Virus record (IMG/VR): IMGVR_UViG_3300049450_000140
Coordinates: 1-56,620 of that record
DNA from: a virus
Length of the DNA stretch: 56,620 bases
Reading direction: 5' to 3' (one strand)
Shown: piece after piece, positions 30,013-37,489 of the stretch
Layout of the letters: every line of letters starts with the position of its first letter
How positions within the stretch are numbered: position 1 is the first letter of the stretch
The notes under the pieces: model-generated
What the model was told of the DNA's origin: nothing
Database searches by the model: none
Seen by the model: only the letters and a program-made list of their open reading frames with translations
Translations under genes and position numbers: made by a program

Positions 30013-31754
30013 CGCAAGCCGCCGAGCAGTTCCCTCGCGATGCGGGGGTCCCGGATGAGCTGGCTGAGCTGGCCGCCCTTGATCCGCAGCAGCTCGCGCA
30101 CCCGGTCGTCCACCGTGGCGAGCGCGATGATGTCGATGATCTCCACGCAGTCGTTCTCCTGCCCGATGCGGTGCAGCCGGTCCTCGGCCTGGATGGCCTG
30201 GTCCAGCTGCCAGGAGCGCTGGAGGAATACCGCCGTGCCCGCCGCGGTCAGCGTGATGCCCAGGCTCCCTGCGCCGGCGGTGGCGATCATGACGTCCAGC
30301 TTCCCGGCCTGGAAGGCGTCAATGTCATCCTTGCGAGCGCTCTTGGACTGGCTGCCGGTGATGTAGCCGCACCGGTACCCGGCCTCCTGGCAGGCCGCGC
30401 CCGCGATGTCGGCCAGCTGGCGGGAGACGCTGAACACCACGACCTGCCGGCCCTTGCGCTCGGACAGCACCTCTAGCAGCGCGTCCACCTTCCAGGACGG
30501 CGCCTTCAGCGTGACCTCGTAGTGCTTCTTCTCCTCGCCTGTCTCCGGGTCGTAGTCCACGGTGACCTTGACGTCGCAGGCGGAGCTGGCCAGCTGGCTC
30601 AGCCGGGTGAGCTGGGCCAGGACGCTCATCACCTCCAGCTCCTCGCCGTCCGGCAGGTCGGCGAGCATCTGCGCGGCCATGCCGTCGTACGCCTTGCGCC
30701 ACTCCGGCGGCATTTCCACCCGGCGCACGCTGTAGACCTTCGGCGGCAGCTGGTCCAGCACGTCCGCCTTGGCGACCCGGCGGTACTGGCCCATCAGCAC
30801 GGCGCGGAACTCCGGCTCCATCATGGGGTTCAGGCCCTCGATCTTGTCCTCGTACTCGCCGTCCGTCGTCATGCAGTACCGCTTGACCATGCGCTTGCGG
30901 TCCGGCCAGCTCAGCGGGTCCATTGCCGACAGCGTGGGGTGGATGTCCCCGGTGTCCCGGGTGATCGGCGTCCCGGACAGCCCGAGGAAGGTCCCCGCGT
31001 GCTGGGAGATGCGCCGCAGCGCCTGGGACTGGAGACTGGACTGGTTCTTGGCGTAGTGCACCTCGTCCGCGATGACCGACTTCGCCTTCAGCCGGGCCAG
31101 CGGCCCCTTGACGTCGGCGGCGTCCAGCCGGGCGGTGGCGTAGGTAGTGATCGCCAGCCCGCCCCAGCCCAGCCGCCGGTCCTTCCCGCCGTACATGACC
31201 GGCTGCGGCCAGGCCGGCGCCCACGCCTGGGCGTGCCGCGCCCACACGTCGCCGACGTCCCAGGACGGCACGACCACCACCATCGGGAAGATCTCGTGCC
31301 CGCGCGCCTGGCGCTCCAGCAGCCCGAGCAGGGCGGAGACCGTCTTGCCGGTGCCGGGGTCGTCAAACAAGAGGAATTTTCCTCCCGTCCCGATCATCCG
31401 CGCGGCCTCGTCCTGGTACGGCCTCGGCTCCAGGCCCTCCGGCAGCTTCAGCGGCTCCCGCTCCTCCTGGCCCGCGCCGGCCCGCCGCAGCAGCTCCGCG
31501 GTGATCCACTCCGTCAGCCGCGGGCCCGGTACCCACCGGCCGAGGGTGTTGCCGGAGAAGGTATGCCCCAGCTGGCAGACCGTGGCCCAGGTCAGCGGCC
31601 CGATCAGCGCCCCCGGCGGCTTGCTGCCCTCGAACAGCGGCGTCATCTTGCGCATCGCCGTGGCGGCCTGCTTCACCTCGTGGTCGTCCCCGCTGGCGAT
31701 CACGACGACGTGGGCGCCGTCGCCGGAGATCTCGCCGAAGACGCCGGCGGTCAC
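30009..31754 (-). CDS. SNF2-type SF2 helicase/ATPase
   Basis: 581 residues from GTG 31754. Motif I is FDDPGTGKTVSAL (about 130-142), motif II DEVHYAKN, motif III LSGTPITRD. The second RecA-like domain has VVVFSVSRQLADI, IATAGAGSLGITLTAA and the arginine-finger motif QAEDRLHRIGQ, which is typical of SNF2/RapA-like remodelers. An extra N-terminal 100 residues precede the ATPase core. Phages encode such enzymes for replication restart or defence evasion. It is coupled to the 31751 zinc protein. Confidence 0.85.
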   Translation of the reverse strand: MTAGVFGEISGDGAHVVVIASGDDHEVKQAATAMRKMTPLFEGSKPPGALIGPLTWATVCQLGHTFSGNTLGRWVPGPRLTEWITAELLRRAGAGQEEREPLKLPEGLEPRPYQDEAARMIGTGGKFLLFDDPGTGKTVSALLGLLERQARGHEIFPMVVVVPSWDVGDVWARHAQAWAPAWPQPVMYGGKDRRLGWGGLAITTYATARLDAADVKGPLARLKAKSVIADEVHYAKNQSSLQSQALRRISQHAGTFLGLSGTPITRDTGDIHPTLSAMDPLSWPDRKRMVKRYCMTTDGEYEDKIEGLNPMMEPEFRAVLMGQYRRVAKADVLDQLPPKVYSVRRVEMPPEWRKAYDGMAAQMLADLPDGEELEVMSVLAQLTRLSQLASSACDVKVTVDYDPETGEEKKHYEVTLKAPSWKVDALLEVLSERKGRQVVVFSVSRQLADIAGAACQEAGYRCGYITGSQSKSARKDDIDAFQAGKLDVMIATAGAGSLGITLTAAGTAVFLQRSWQLDQAIQAEDRLHRIGQENDCVEIIDIIALATVDDRVRELLRIKGGQLSQLIRDPRIARELLGGLR

Positions 31755-31960
31755 GTCACGCTCGGCGGAGGGCACTGGTGCGCGCCTGCCCAGTCCAGCA
31801 GGTCGCTGAGCAGGAGGCAGTCCCCGGCGATCCCGCGCGCGGCGGGCATGGCGGACGTCCCGCAGTGCGTGCACCGGATCTCTACCGGGTCGTAGCCCGG
31901 GACTGGCGCGGGCTGCTGCCCCGTCACCGCGAAGTCCCCGGCCCGGATGCCGCTGGTCAC
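31751..31960 (-). CDS. Small Cys-containing protein (69 aa)
   Basis: Contains RCTHCGTSAMP and, 25 residues later, a His-Cys pair (AHQC), a possible zinc site. ATG overlaps the upstream stop, and its own stop overlaps the helicase start. Perhaps a partner of the helicase; not shown. Confidence 0.58.
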   Translation of the reverse strand: MTSGIRAGDFAVTGQQPAPVPGYDPVEIRCTHCGTSAMPAARGIAGDCLLLSDLLDWAGAHQCPPPSVT

Positions 31961-32136
31961 CGCTTCTCCTCCTCGCCCAGTATCCGGTGCACCTGCGCGA
32001 TGGAGATGCCGAACTTCCTGGCGATCAGCATCCGCCAGCTGGTGACGCCGGGCGCGTTCCCGTATTCCGCCTGCCAGCGGTAAAAGCTGTCCCGCGCGCT
32101 CCTGCGGTACGCGCGCACGCGCTGCTCCAGGCCCAT
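31957..32136 (-). CDS. Helix-turn-helix protein (59 aa)
   Basis: VTSWRMLIARKFGISIAQVH followed by RILGEE is a helix-turn-helix with a recognition helix (ISIAQVHRIL). The N-terminus is basic (EQRVRAYRRSARDS). GGGAGG precedes the ATG, and a GATACT box with an inverted repeat (CTGAGTATCTCAG) lies at 32157-32170. First gene of the helicase transcript; likely a regulator. Confidence 0.58.
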   Translation of the reverse strand: MGLEQRVRAYRRSARDSFYRWQAEYGNAPGVTSWRMLIARKFGISIAQVHRILGEEEKR

Positions 32137-32156
32137 GACGGCCTCCCTTCGCTGCC

Positions 32157-32178
32157 CTGAGTATCTCAGGGTCTCAGG
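32157..32178 (-). promoter_or_regulatory. Promoter/operator-like site before the HTH gene
   Basis: Contains CTGAGTATCTCAG, a near-perfect inverted repeat around GATACT on the minus strand. It could be both the -10 box and the binding site of the HTH protein encoded 21 bases downstream. Inference from position only. Confidence 0.4.
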
Positions 32179-32194
32179 CCCGGCAAACGGGAAA

Positions 32195-32229
32195 GCCCCC
32201 GGTTCCTGATCGCAGCAGGAACCGGGGGC
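32195..32229. terminator. Strong GC hairpin terminator
   Basis: GCCCCCGGTTCCTG, a seven-base loop, CAGGAACCGGGGGC: 14 perfect pairs. No T-tract of note. It lies downstream of the minus-strand 32352/32250 genes. Confidence 0.7.
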
Positions 32230-32249
32230 GGTAGTTGACGCGGAGCGCC

Positions 32250-32348
32250 CTACTTCTCGTTTCCGCAGCAGCAGCGCGCTACGCCGTCCCCATCGGTGTA
32301 GGAATTCGTGCAGCGGCTATGGCTGCCGACTGCGCAGAAATCACACAC
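32250..32348 (-). CDS. Cys-rich microprotein (32 aa)
   Basis: MCDFCAVGSHSRCTNSYTDG then GVARCCCGNEK: six Cys in 32 residues, a compact metal-binding peptide. GTG at 32348 lies three bases after the stop of the repeat-rich gene, and the terminator follows. Such tiny zinc proteins recur in this window. Confidence 0.55.
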   Translation of the reverse strand: MCDFCAVGSHSRCTNSYTDGDGVARCCCGNEK

Positions 32349-32351
32349 GGC

Positions 32352-33431
32352 TCAGCCCTGCTGGGTCAGCCGGGCCAGCAGGGCCAGCTGGTCGGAGTCC
32401 AGGTCGGGAACCTGGCCCATGGCGGGAGCCTGCTGGGGTGCCTGCGCCGGGGTGGCCGGCTGTGCGTACTGCTGGGGTGCCTGCGCCGGGGTGGCCGGCT
32501 GTGCGTACTGCTGGGGTGCCTGCGCCGGGGTGGCCGGCTGTGCGTACTGCTGCGGCGGTGCCGGCTGCGCGTACTGCTGCGGCGGTGCCGGCTGCGCGTA
32601 CTGCTGCGGCGATGCCGGCTGCGCGTACTGCTGGGGAGGTGCAGCCTGCGCGTACTGTTGCGGCTGCTGCTGCACATACTGGGGAGGAACGTACGTTTGC
32701 TCCCCGTTCGGCCCGGTGACGGTGAACTGCGGCTGGGCGTAAGGATCAGCCCCGTTTGCCTGGGCAGGAGCCGGCACCTCAGCGGCGGGGGGAGCCTGGC
32801 CGTTCCCGCTCGGCCGCTGGTAGGTGACCTGCTTCATCTTCTGCGCGTTCAGCCCGGGAATGGGGCGCTCGCCCATGTACCGGATGGTGACGACCGCGCC
32901 CATCTCCGGGGGAGTGCCGGGCTTGCAGCCGGCCCGCTCCATCGCGGCCTCCAGCTCGCTGCGGTCCGCGCCCTTGACGTACCAGGCGGCGCGGCCGTCA
33001 GGGAATTCTGCGGAGGGCTGCATCTGGAGCGGGACGACCATCACGTACTTGACGCGCCCGTCCGGGTGCTTGAGGATGATGCGCCGGTCGCGCATGTCGG
33101 TCTGCGCCTGGATGTCAGCCCCGGTGATGGTGCGCGAGACGACGCCGGCGTACGTGAAGCCGACCGGCTTCTTGTCAAAGGTCAGCGACTTGCCCGACCC
33201 CACGGGCTGGTTGTAGAACTCATCGATCGTTCCGGTGGGCACAGGAGCGGGAGGAGGAAGGGGCTCAGCAGGGTGCTGGTAGTACGGCTGCTGCTGCTGC
33301 GGGGGCGCGTACGAGGGCGGGCCCTGGGGAGGGTAGTACGGCTGCTGCGGGGCCGGGGCCTGGGGAGGGTAGTACGGCTGCTGCGGGGCCGGGGCCTGGG
33401 GAGGGTAGTACGGCTGCTGCGGGTACGTCAT
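32352..33431 (-). CDS. Repeat-rich protein with central OB-like domain, candidate ssDNA-binding protein
   Basis: 359 residues. The N-terminus has three copies of PQQPYYPPQAPA. The C-terminus has about eight repeats of QQYAQPA type, some with TPAQAP. The middle (about 68-225) reads GSGKSLTFDKKPVGFTYAGV, then DGRVKYVMVVPLQM, then GAVVTIRYMGER, resembling actinophage proteins with an OB-like beta barrel proposed to bind single-stranded DNA. It ends with a short conserved acidic tip (VPDLDSDQLALLARL), as SSBs do to recruit partners. The disordered Gln/Tyr/Pro arms may promote condensation. Function inferred. Confidence 0.65.
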   Translation of the reverse strand: MTYPQQPYYPPQAPAPQQPYYPPQAPAPQQPYYPPQGPPSYAPPQQQQPYYQHPAEPLPPPAPVPTGTIDEFYNQPVGSGKSLTFDKKPVGFTYAGVVSRTITGADIQAQTDMRDRRIILKHPDGRVKYVMVVPLQMQPSAEFPDGRAAWYVKGADRSELEAAMERAGCKPGTPPEMGAVVTIRYMGERPIPGLNAQKMKQVTYQRPSGNGQAPPAAEVPAPAQANGADPYAQPQFTVTGPNGEQTYVPPQYVQQQPQQYAQAAPPQQYAQPASPQQYAQPAPPQQYAQPAPPQQYAQPATPAQAPQQYAQPATPAQAPQQYAQPATPAQAPQQAPAMGQVPDLDSDQLALLARLTQQG

Positions 33432-33542
33432 GGGTGCCTTGTCCTTGCCAGTGCCAGTGTCATTGTCAGGGACGGGGCGCCTCCCGGCGTGCCCGGAGTA
33501 CGTACGCTACTCCTGCCGTCAGGACGGGGGAAGGAAAACAAG

Positions 33543-33561
33543 TGATATACTGCAACAGACC
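33543..33561 (+). promoter_or_regulatory. Promoter-like element
   Basis: TGATATACTGCAACAGACC: -10 TATACT, followed by GAGGAGGG and the ATG at 33573. Member of the recurrent family; start of the 33.5-35.0-kb plus-strand unit. Confidence 0.5.
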
Positions 33562-33572
33562 CAGAGGAGGGA

Positions 33573-33815
33573 ATGCTGAGCACGCGGAAGACAGTGAGCA
33601 AGAGGAGCAGCCAGGTGGATAAGGCTCGTGAGCAGGCACGCCGGTACATGGAGGCGGTCTACGGGAAGAACGTCTGGTTCAAAGCGCCCGAGACGTTCAG
33701 TAACGTCCTGGAGCGCTGGATCTGGGCCGTTGCCAGCAGCACCGAGGACACGCTCGGCGAGGAGTGCATGACAGCAATCGAAGCCAAGATGACCGAGGTA
33801 AGGCAGGGCGGGTGA
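33573..33815 (+). CDS. Hypothetical protein (80 aa)
   Basis: A basic N-terminus (STRKTVSKRSSQVDKAREQA) followed by helical sequence with AVYGKNVWFKAPETFSNVLE. A GAGGAGGGA box lies directly before the ATG. No recognised family; first gene of a plus-strand unit. Confidence 0.6.
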   Translation: MLSTRKTVSKRSSQVDKAREQARRYMEAVYGKNVWFKAPETFSNVLERWIWAVASSTEDTLGEECMTAIEAKMTEVRQGG

Positions 33816-34336
33816 CCGAGGAGGAACTAGGCAGGCTCATCAACGCCGCCCAGCGCTACGACCATGAGCACCGCCTGCGCGGCCACGGCTGGACGCGCGT
33901 CAGCGACCAGCAGGCCGCCCGCCTCATCCTCGGCGCGCTCGGCGCCATGGCTGCCGCCGCAAACCCAACGCAACCGAACGGTGATGACCGGGACGACTCC
34001 CCGTTCGGGGACCTCGCCACGGAGATTCGCGAGCGGGGTGAGCCATACCAGGATGGCGCCACGCTGCGGCATACAGCCACTGGCGTCCGGGTGGCCTGCC
34101 GGGAGTGCGGTGAGCTGCCGTCACCGGACCTCATGGGCTGGTCGAGCGACTGGCTCACGCTGTGCCAGGATGCCCGGCGCCATGCCCTGGGCGAGGGTCA
34201 CCAGGTCGCCGTCAGCCGGTGGCTCGGGGCCATCTACGGCCCCGTAGCGGAAAGCGCGGGAGGAGGTAGCGAAACTGGGCGGGATCAAGCGCCGCAAGCA
34301 GCTGAAGAGGCTCCAGCGGCGCCAGGCGAAGTTTGA
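33812..34336 (+). CDS. Hypothetical protein with Cys pair (174 aa)
   Basis: GTG at 33812 overlaps the preceding stop. Helical N-terminal half (LINAAQRYDHEHRLRGHGWT), then ATGVRVACRECGELPSPDLM with one CxxC and several His (DARRHALGEGHQVA), a possible zinc domain. The last 30 residues are low complexity and overlap the next gene in another frame. Confidence 0.58.
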   Translation: MTEEELGRLINAAQRYDHEHRLRGHGWTRVSDQQAARLILGALGAMAAAANPTQPNGDDRDDSPFGDLATEIRERGEPYQDGATLRHTATGVRVACRECGELPSPDLMGWSSDWLTLCQDARRHALGEGHQVAVSRWLGAIYGPVAESAGGGSETGRDQAPQAAEEAPAAPGEV

Positions 34337-34427
34337 CGAGCACGGCCCGGACACCAGGGCCAATCCCGGTAAGCAGGAGGGCGGCGGCCAGATGCGCATG
34401 CACCGGCCGGGCAGCAACACGAAGTAG
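34275..34427 (+). CDS. Small basic protein (50 aa), probable CTG start
   Basis: LGGIKRRKQLKRLQRRQAKF then DTRANPGKQEGGGQMRMHRP: strongly basic, likely nucleic-acid binding. The only initiator in frame is CTG at 34275, eight bases after GGAGG; a GTA triplet at 34266 would also fit if it were GTG. The N-terminus overlaps the end of the 33812 gene. Confidence 0.45.
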   Translation: MGGIKRRKQLKRLQRRQAKFDEHGPDTRANPGKQEGGGQMRMHRPGSNTK

Positions 34428-34436
34428 GAGACCGCG

Positions 34437-34628
34437 GTGAAGGACGAAGGCGGCCACGCAGACCGGGGCAGTGCTGTCCGGGAATGGCTGGACCACGTGG
34501 CGAAAGGACTGCGGCCGTGGTCACCGTGGAAGAAGCTGCTGCTGCGCACGAGCCTGGAAGATGCCTATTACCGGGGTTACGACCACGGGCACGCCGACGC
34601 CCGCGAAGACCGGGAAGGAACATCATGA
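34437..34628 (+). CDS. Hypothetical protein (63 aa)
   Basis: VREWLDHVAKGLRPWSPWKK then LEDAYYRGYDHGHADARED: aromatic and charged. GTG start with TAGGAG upstream; its stop overlaps the next ATG. Function unknown. Confidence 0.55.
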   Translation: MKDEGGHADRGSAVREWLDHVAKGLRPWSPWKKLLLRTSLEDAYYRGYDHGHADAREDREGTS

Positions 34629-34807
34629 CGCTCAAGGCGGGGCAGCAGGTGAGCCTGCTGTTCAGCAAGGAGACCACCGGGACCGTCAGCCTCGTGCGCG
34701 ACGGGAATGTCTCGGTAACGTGGAGCCAGGCCGAGCGCGGTAAGCCGCGCATCCGGCGCAGCTACCCTGACGCCGTGGCGCAGCGCGTCCTGCTGCCCCG
34801 GCGCTAA
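34625..34807 (+). CDS. Small beta-rich protein (60 aa)
   Basis: MTLKAGQQVSLLFSKETTGT, then VSLVRDGNVSVTWSQAERGK, then RIRRSYP: SH3-like alternation of strands and charged turns. ATG overlaps the preceding stop (ATGA). Could bind RNA or protein; unknown. Confidence 0.58.
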   Translation: MTLKAGQQVSLLFSKETTGTVSLVRDGNVSVTWSQAERGKPRIRRSYPDAVAQRVLLPRR

Positions 34808-34824
34808 CGGAAAGGAGCCCGCCC

Positions 34825-34860
34825 GTGAGGAGCGAGCAGCATCTCATGCCCAGGCCGTAA
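34825..34860 (+). CDS. Eleven-codon micro-ORF with strong RBS
   Basis: GTG at 34825 after AAAGGAG encodes MRSEQHLMPRP. It could be a leader peptide for the 34891 gene or a chance site; the ribosome-binding site is unusually good. Confidence 0.25.
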   Translation: MRSEQHLMPRP

Positions 34861-34890
34861 GGCGAGCATGAGAGGGGGTGAGATCACCCC

Positions 34891-35028
34891 ATGGCAGCAA
34901 GCAAGACCAGCAAGGGCCGCAAGATCGGGCGGAACAAGGACAAGTGCGCGAAGTACGCCGCCCAGCACCGCAGGACCCGTAACAACCCGGCGCGCACGCA
35001 GCGCCGCGACGAGAAGACCCCGCACTGA
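34891..35028 (+). CDS. Small highly basic protein (45 aa)
   Basis: MAASKTSKGRKIGRNKDKCA, then AAQHRRTRNNPARTQRRDEK: nearly half Arg/Lys/Asn. Similar tiny basic proteins are common in actinophages. A GGGGGTGAG site precedes the ATG and a GC hairpin follows at 35047. Possibly a nucleic-acid binder. Confidence 0.58.
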   Translation: MAASKTSKGRKIGRNKDKCAKYAAQHRRTRNNPARTQRRDEKTPH

Positions 35029-35046
35029 TGAAGAGCTACGACCAGG

Positions 35047-35072
35047 CAGCCCCGGTCTCATGGCCGGGGCTG
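35047..35072 (+). terminator. GC hairpin terminator
   Basis: CAGCCCCGG, eight-base loop, CCGGGGCTG, followed by TCCCCTT. It ends the 33.5-35.0-kb plus unit and lies just before the convergent DUF397 gene. Confidence 0.6.
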
Positions 35073-35092
35073 TCCCCTTGTCCCGGGCGGGC

Positions 35093-35314
35093 CTAGCCCT
35101 TCAGGCTGCCGGTGAACCGTGCCCACGCGGCCGGGCTGACCTCCAGGACCGGGCTGTCCTGGCCGAGCTGGGTGTCGCGGACGCCGACTACGCCGGGCCC
35201 GGTCCCGGCGCCGACGCAGCCGCCGTTGTGCACGCTGTAGCTGGCCTTGCGCCAGGTGCCTGCTTCTACGCAGTTGCCTGTCGCGCTGTACGTGCTCTTG
35301 CGCCATGTATCCAT
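35093..35314 (-). CDS. DUF397 protein with duplicated N-terminal motif (73 aa)
   Basis: DUF397 proteins are actinobacterial partners of XRE-type regulators. The family pattern is visible: WRKSTYSATGNCVEAG, VVGVRDTQLG, VLEVSPAAWARFTGSLKG. The W-R-K-S-x-Y-S unit is present twice (WRKSTYSATGNCVEAG, WRKASYSVHNGGCVGAG) where a normal member has one. ATG 35314. Genes for XRE regulators lie 5-7 kb away (40743, 42329). Confidence 0.82.
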   Translation of the reverse strand: MDTWRKSTYSATGNCVEAGTWRKASYSVHNGGCVGAGTGPGVVGVRDTQLGQDSPVLEVSPAAWARFTGSLKG

Positions 35315-35394
35315 GAAGATACTTCCTTCGCTGACGTTCCCCGAGCTGTCATGATAGCTCGTGCACGTGCACGCGAAGGCCCGGAATGGCCGGA

Positions 35395-35715
35395 TCAGGC
35401 CGCAGGCGCGGGCGGCACGGCCGCGGTCACGGTGCTGACTGCCGTGTCGAGGGCGGCCTGCGTGCCCGCGAGCCGCGTCACGGCATCGTTCAGCGCCGTG
35501 GTGTCGACGCCGGCGGGCAGAGCGGCGATGGCGTCCTTGATCGCCTGCGCGTCCGCGCCGAGCTGGGTCACCTGAGCGCTGACGTCGGCCATGGTGGCCT
35601 GGATCTGCGCTACCGCTGCGTTGATGTCATCCTGCGATGCCATGATCTCTCCTATTTTCCCGGTAAGGCGGTACTCCATCTCGTGGAGCAGCCGCCGGAG
35701 CGTCTCGTCGTTCAT
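35395..35715 (-). CDS. Coiled-coil protein (106 aa)
   Basis: Ala/Asp/Gln-rich heptads: NAAVAQIQATMADVSAQVTQ, LGADAQAIKDAIAALPAGVD, TRLAGTQAALDTAVSTVTAA. This looks like a short trimeric or dimeric coiled coil of the type found in phage structural or accessory proteins. ATG 35715 (MNDETLRRLLHEMEYRL) and ATG 35643 (MASQDDIN, with TAGGAG in front) are both good starts. Confidence 0.6.
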   Translation of the reverse strand: MNDETLRRLLHEMEYRLTGKIGEIMASQDDINAAVAQIQATMADVSAQVTQLGADAQAIKDAIAALPAGVDTTALNDAVTRLAGTQAALDTAVSTVTAAVPPAPAA

Positions 35716-35961
35716 GCTCCCATGATGAGGCGCTCAGCAGTGAGGCTGCCCGCCGCGTGCCGGGGAATTCAGCTGGCCAGCACGCCAGTTTTCCGGGGCA
35801 TGCCTGACCTGCGAAAATCCGCGGGGCAGCGCGGAGCGGCCGAACTCAGACCGGGTGATACGGTTACATACCTCAAGGACTTCATGGCCACAGCGGGCCG
35901 GACAGCGCCACGCAAGGCCATTCACGGTCAGTAACCAGGGAGAGAGCATGGGAGCGGGAAG

Positions 35962-36147
35962 TTACCGGCGCTTCCCGCGCTTCGGCAGCGAGGTCAGGTG
36001 GTACCCGCGGCATGCGGGGCAGCGGTAAGCGCGCTGCTGCAAGCCGGGCTTCCCGGTACCGTTCCCGCGCACGTCCGGCATGAGGGCCAGGGCTATCCGG
36101 GCGTCCAGCAGCGTGCGGTAGCGGATCTTCGCGCAGGTCCCGGTCAG
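35962..36147 (-). CDS. Zinc-finger protein (61 aa), probable CTG start
   Basis: CAKIRYRTLLDARIALALMP then RAYRCPACRGYHLTSLPKRG: a four-ligand pattern (C...CPxC...H) like many phage proteins of the type RxYxCPxCxGWHLT. The natural start is CTG at 36147, which overlaps the nuclease stop as CTGA; in-frame ATG lies 84 bases inside the upstream gene. It is coupled to the Cas4/RecB-like nuclease gene. Confidence 0.6.
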   Translation of the reverse strand: MTGTCAKIRYRTLLDARIALALMPDVRGNGTGKPGLQQRAYRCPACRGYHLTSLPKRGKRR

Positions 36148-36959
36148 CCTCGCCCTCTCGTGATCGTTCCCGGGCAGCCGGGGCCGCCATCGTAGGAGCT
36201 CTGCGGCCGGTACAGGAAGCAGAAATAGCATTCTGTGTCGTCAGGCGTCATGGGAACCTGATTCAGGCTCATCCGCCCGGCCATCACCTCGGCCGCGACT
36301 AGCTTTCGCGTCGCCGTGCGCTCCAGCACGCTGACTACCAGCGCGTCGTCCTCGGGCGTGAGCACGTGATCCCAGACGTACATCCCGTCCAGGGTCGATG
36401 CCGTCCGGGGATACGCTGCCAGGACCACGCGCCGCACGGGCAGTCCGAGCGCACGGAACCCGGCACCGTACAAGATCAGCTGGACCCGGTACTTCCTCGA
36501 CGGCCCGGCCGGCGACTTGACCTTGGCCAGCGACGTTGCGCCGAGCACCTTGTGGTCAACGACGGCCTGCTCCCAGGCGTCGTACAAGTCGGCAGTCCCG
36601 GGGTGGTCCGGATGGGGAGTGACCTTGACTTCCGCCGCCCAGCGGATGACGTGCTCACGAACGTTCTCATCGTGGAAGGCGGCAGCTAGCCAGGCGTGCA
36701 CTGCCGTGCCGACGATCGATGGCCACGGGTCATTGACGTGGTTGGTCGGCGTGATGCCCGCCAGCTTGCCGACTACCTGCTTATCGCACTCGACCCCGAT
36801 CTCGGAGGGACCGAGGTGCACCTGCTGGGACCGGGGCGCCAGCGTTGCCTGCCGGGTGATGACCCCCCGCAGCTCCCGGGCGTAACGGCTGCTCCATTCC
36901 GAGTTTCCCTCCATCCCCCGGGGGGCGGCGGACATGAACTCGGCGGGGGTGATCGTCAT
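36144..36959 (-). CDS. Cas4/RecB-like PD-(D/E)XK nuclease
   Basis: 271 residues from ATG 36959 (CAGGAG upstream). The core reads GTAVHAWLAAAFHDENV, then HPGTADLYD, then AVVDHKVLGATSLAKVK (D...D-H-K metal site), then RVQLILYGAGFRAL (QxxxY motif). Cys lie at GVECDK and at the C-terminus (TECYFCFLY ... GPGC), the positions where Cas4/AddB-type proteins hold an iron-sulfur cluster. It probably degrades or processes DNA ends in phage recombination. No cas genes are nearby. Confidence 0.78.
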   Translation of the reverse strand: MTITPAEFMSAAPRGMEGNSEWSSRYARELRGVITRQATLAPRSQQVHLGPSEIGVECDKQVVGKLAGITPTNHVNDPWPSIVGTAVHAWLAAAFHDENVREHVIRWAAEVKVTPHPDHPGTADLYDAWEQAVVDHKVLGATSLAKVKSPAGPSRKYRVQLILYGAGFRALGLPVRRVVLAAYPRTASTLDGMYVWDHVLTPEDDALVVSVLERTATRKLVAAEVMAGRMSLNQVPMTPDDTECYFCFLYRPQSSYDGGPGCPGTITRGRG

Positions 36960-37174
36960 GAGCAGCTCCTGCCAGGTAAGCGGGCAGCGGACATGGGAAC
37001 CGTGATCTTCTCCTGGACCGCTGTCCGGGTGCCCCAGGCCAGCAGGCACGGCCAGTGGTAGTGCATCGTAGCCGAGGCAAGGCGCAGCTCGCCGTCCCGG
37101 ACGCGCATGGTGCCCCGCGCGTGAACTACGCCGGTAATCAGGTGGCCGCACTCATCGCAGGCAACGCTCAGCAT
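36956..37174 (-). CDS. Small zinc protein (72 aa)
   Basis: SVACDECGHLITGVVHARGT, then MHYHWPCLLAWG: a CxxC...H-x-H-W-x-x-C arrangement. The ATG overlaps nothing upstream; its stop overlaps the nuclease start (ATGA). Likely a structural zinc module. Confidence 0.6.
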   Translation of the reverse strand: MLSVACDECGHLITGVVHARGTMRVRDGELRLASATMHYHWPCLLAWGTRTAVQEKITVPMSAARLPGRSCS

Positions 37175-37178
37175 GGCA

Positions 37179-37469
37179 TTATCCCTTCAGCCTGGTCGTG
37201 AACGCGGCCCAGGCACCGGGGCTGAATTCCAGCACCAGGCTGGCCGCACCAGGCTTGCTGTCCCGGACGCCGACGATGCCAGGGCAGCCCCCGGCCTCTC
37301 CGCGGCCACTCGAATTGCTGTGCGTGCTCTTGCGGTAGGCTGCCGCCTCCACGCACGCTCCCTGGCTGTTGGACCTGGCGGACTTACGCCAGCTGGCGGC
37401 TTCCACGCACGCTCCGTTCGGGTTGCTGTGACTGGACTTGCGCCAGCCGACAGGCATCATCACCTGCAT
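37179..37469 (-). CDS. DUF397 protein with triplicated N-terminal motif (96 aa)
   Basis: Three consecutive units, WRKSSHSNPNGACVEAA, WRKSARSNSQGACVEAA and YRKSTHSNSSGRG, precede the usual IVGVRDSKPG and LVLEFSPGAWAAFTTRLKG. Standard DUF397 has one such unit. ATG 37469 follows GAAAGG. The third unit has lost its Cys. The pattern suggests stepwise tandem growth, or selection for several binding surfaces for XRE-type partners. Confidence 0.82.
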   Translation of the reverse strand: MQVMMPVGWRKSSHSNPNGACVEAASWRKSARSNSQGACVEAAAYRKSTHSNSSGRGEAGGCPGIVGVRDSKPGAASLVLEFSPGAWAAFTTRLKG

Positions 37470-37489
37470 GGTCGTTCCTTTCAGGAGGG

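Noticed and set aside
30522-31895. 457-codon plus-strand frame opposite the SNF2-type helicase
   Set aside because: Antisense shadow; no motifs, while the minus strand has all helicase motifs.
35716-35961. Gene-free stretch with several short frames, including a 16-codon ORF at 35884
   Set aside because: No ribosome-binding site plus protein-like sequence together; I see only a GATACGG box near 35850 that may be a weak promoter.
36144-36959. Reading the PD-(D/E)XK gene as CRISPR Cas4
   Set aside because: No Cas1/Cas2 or repeats; phages often carry this nuclease type for recombination.
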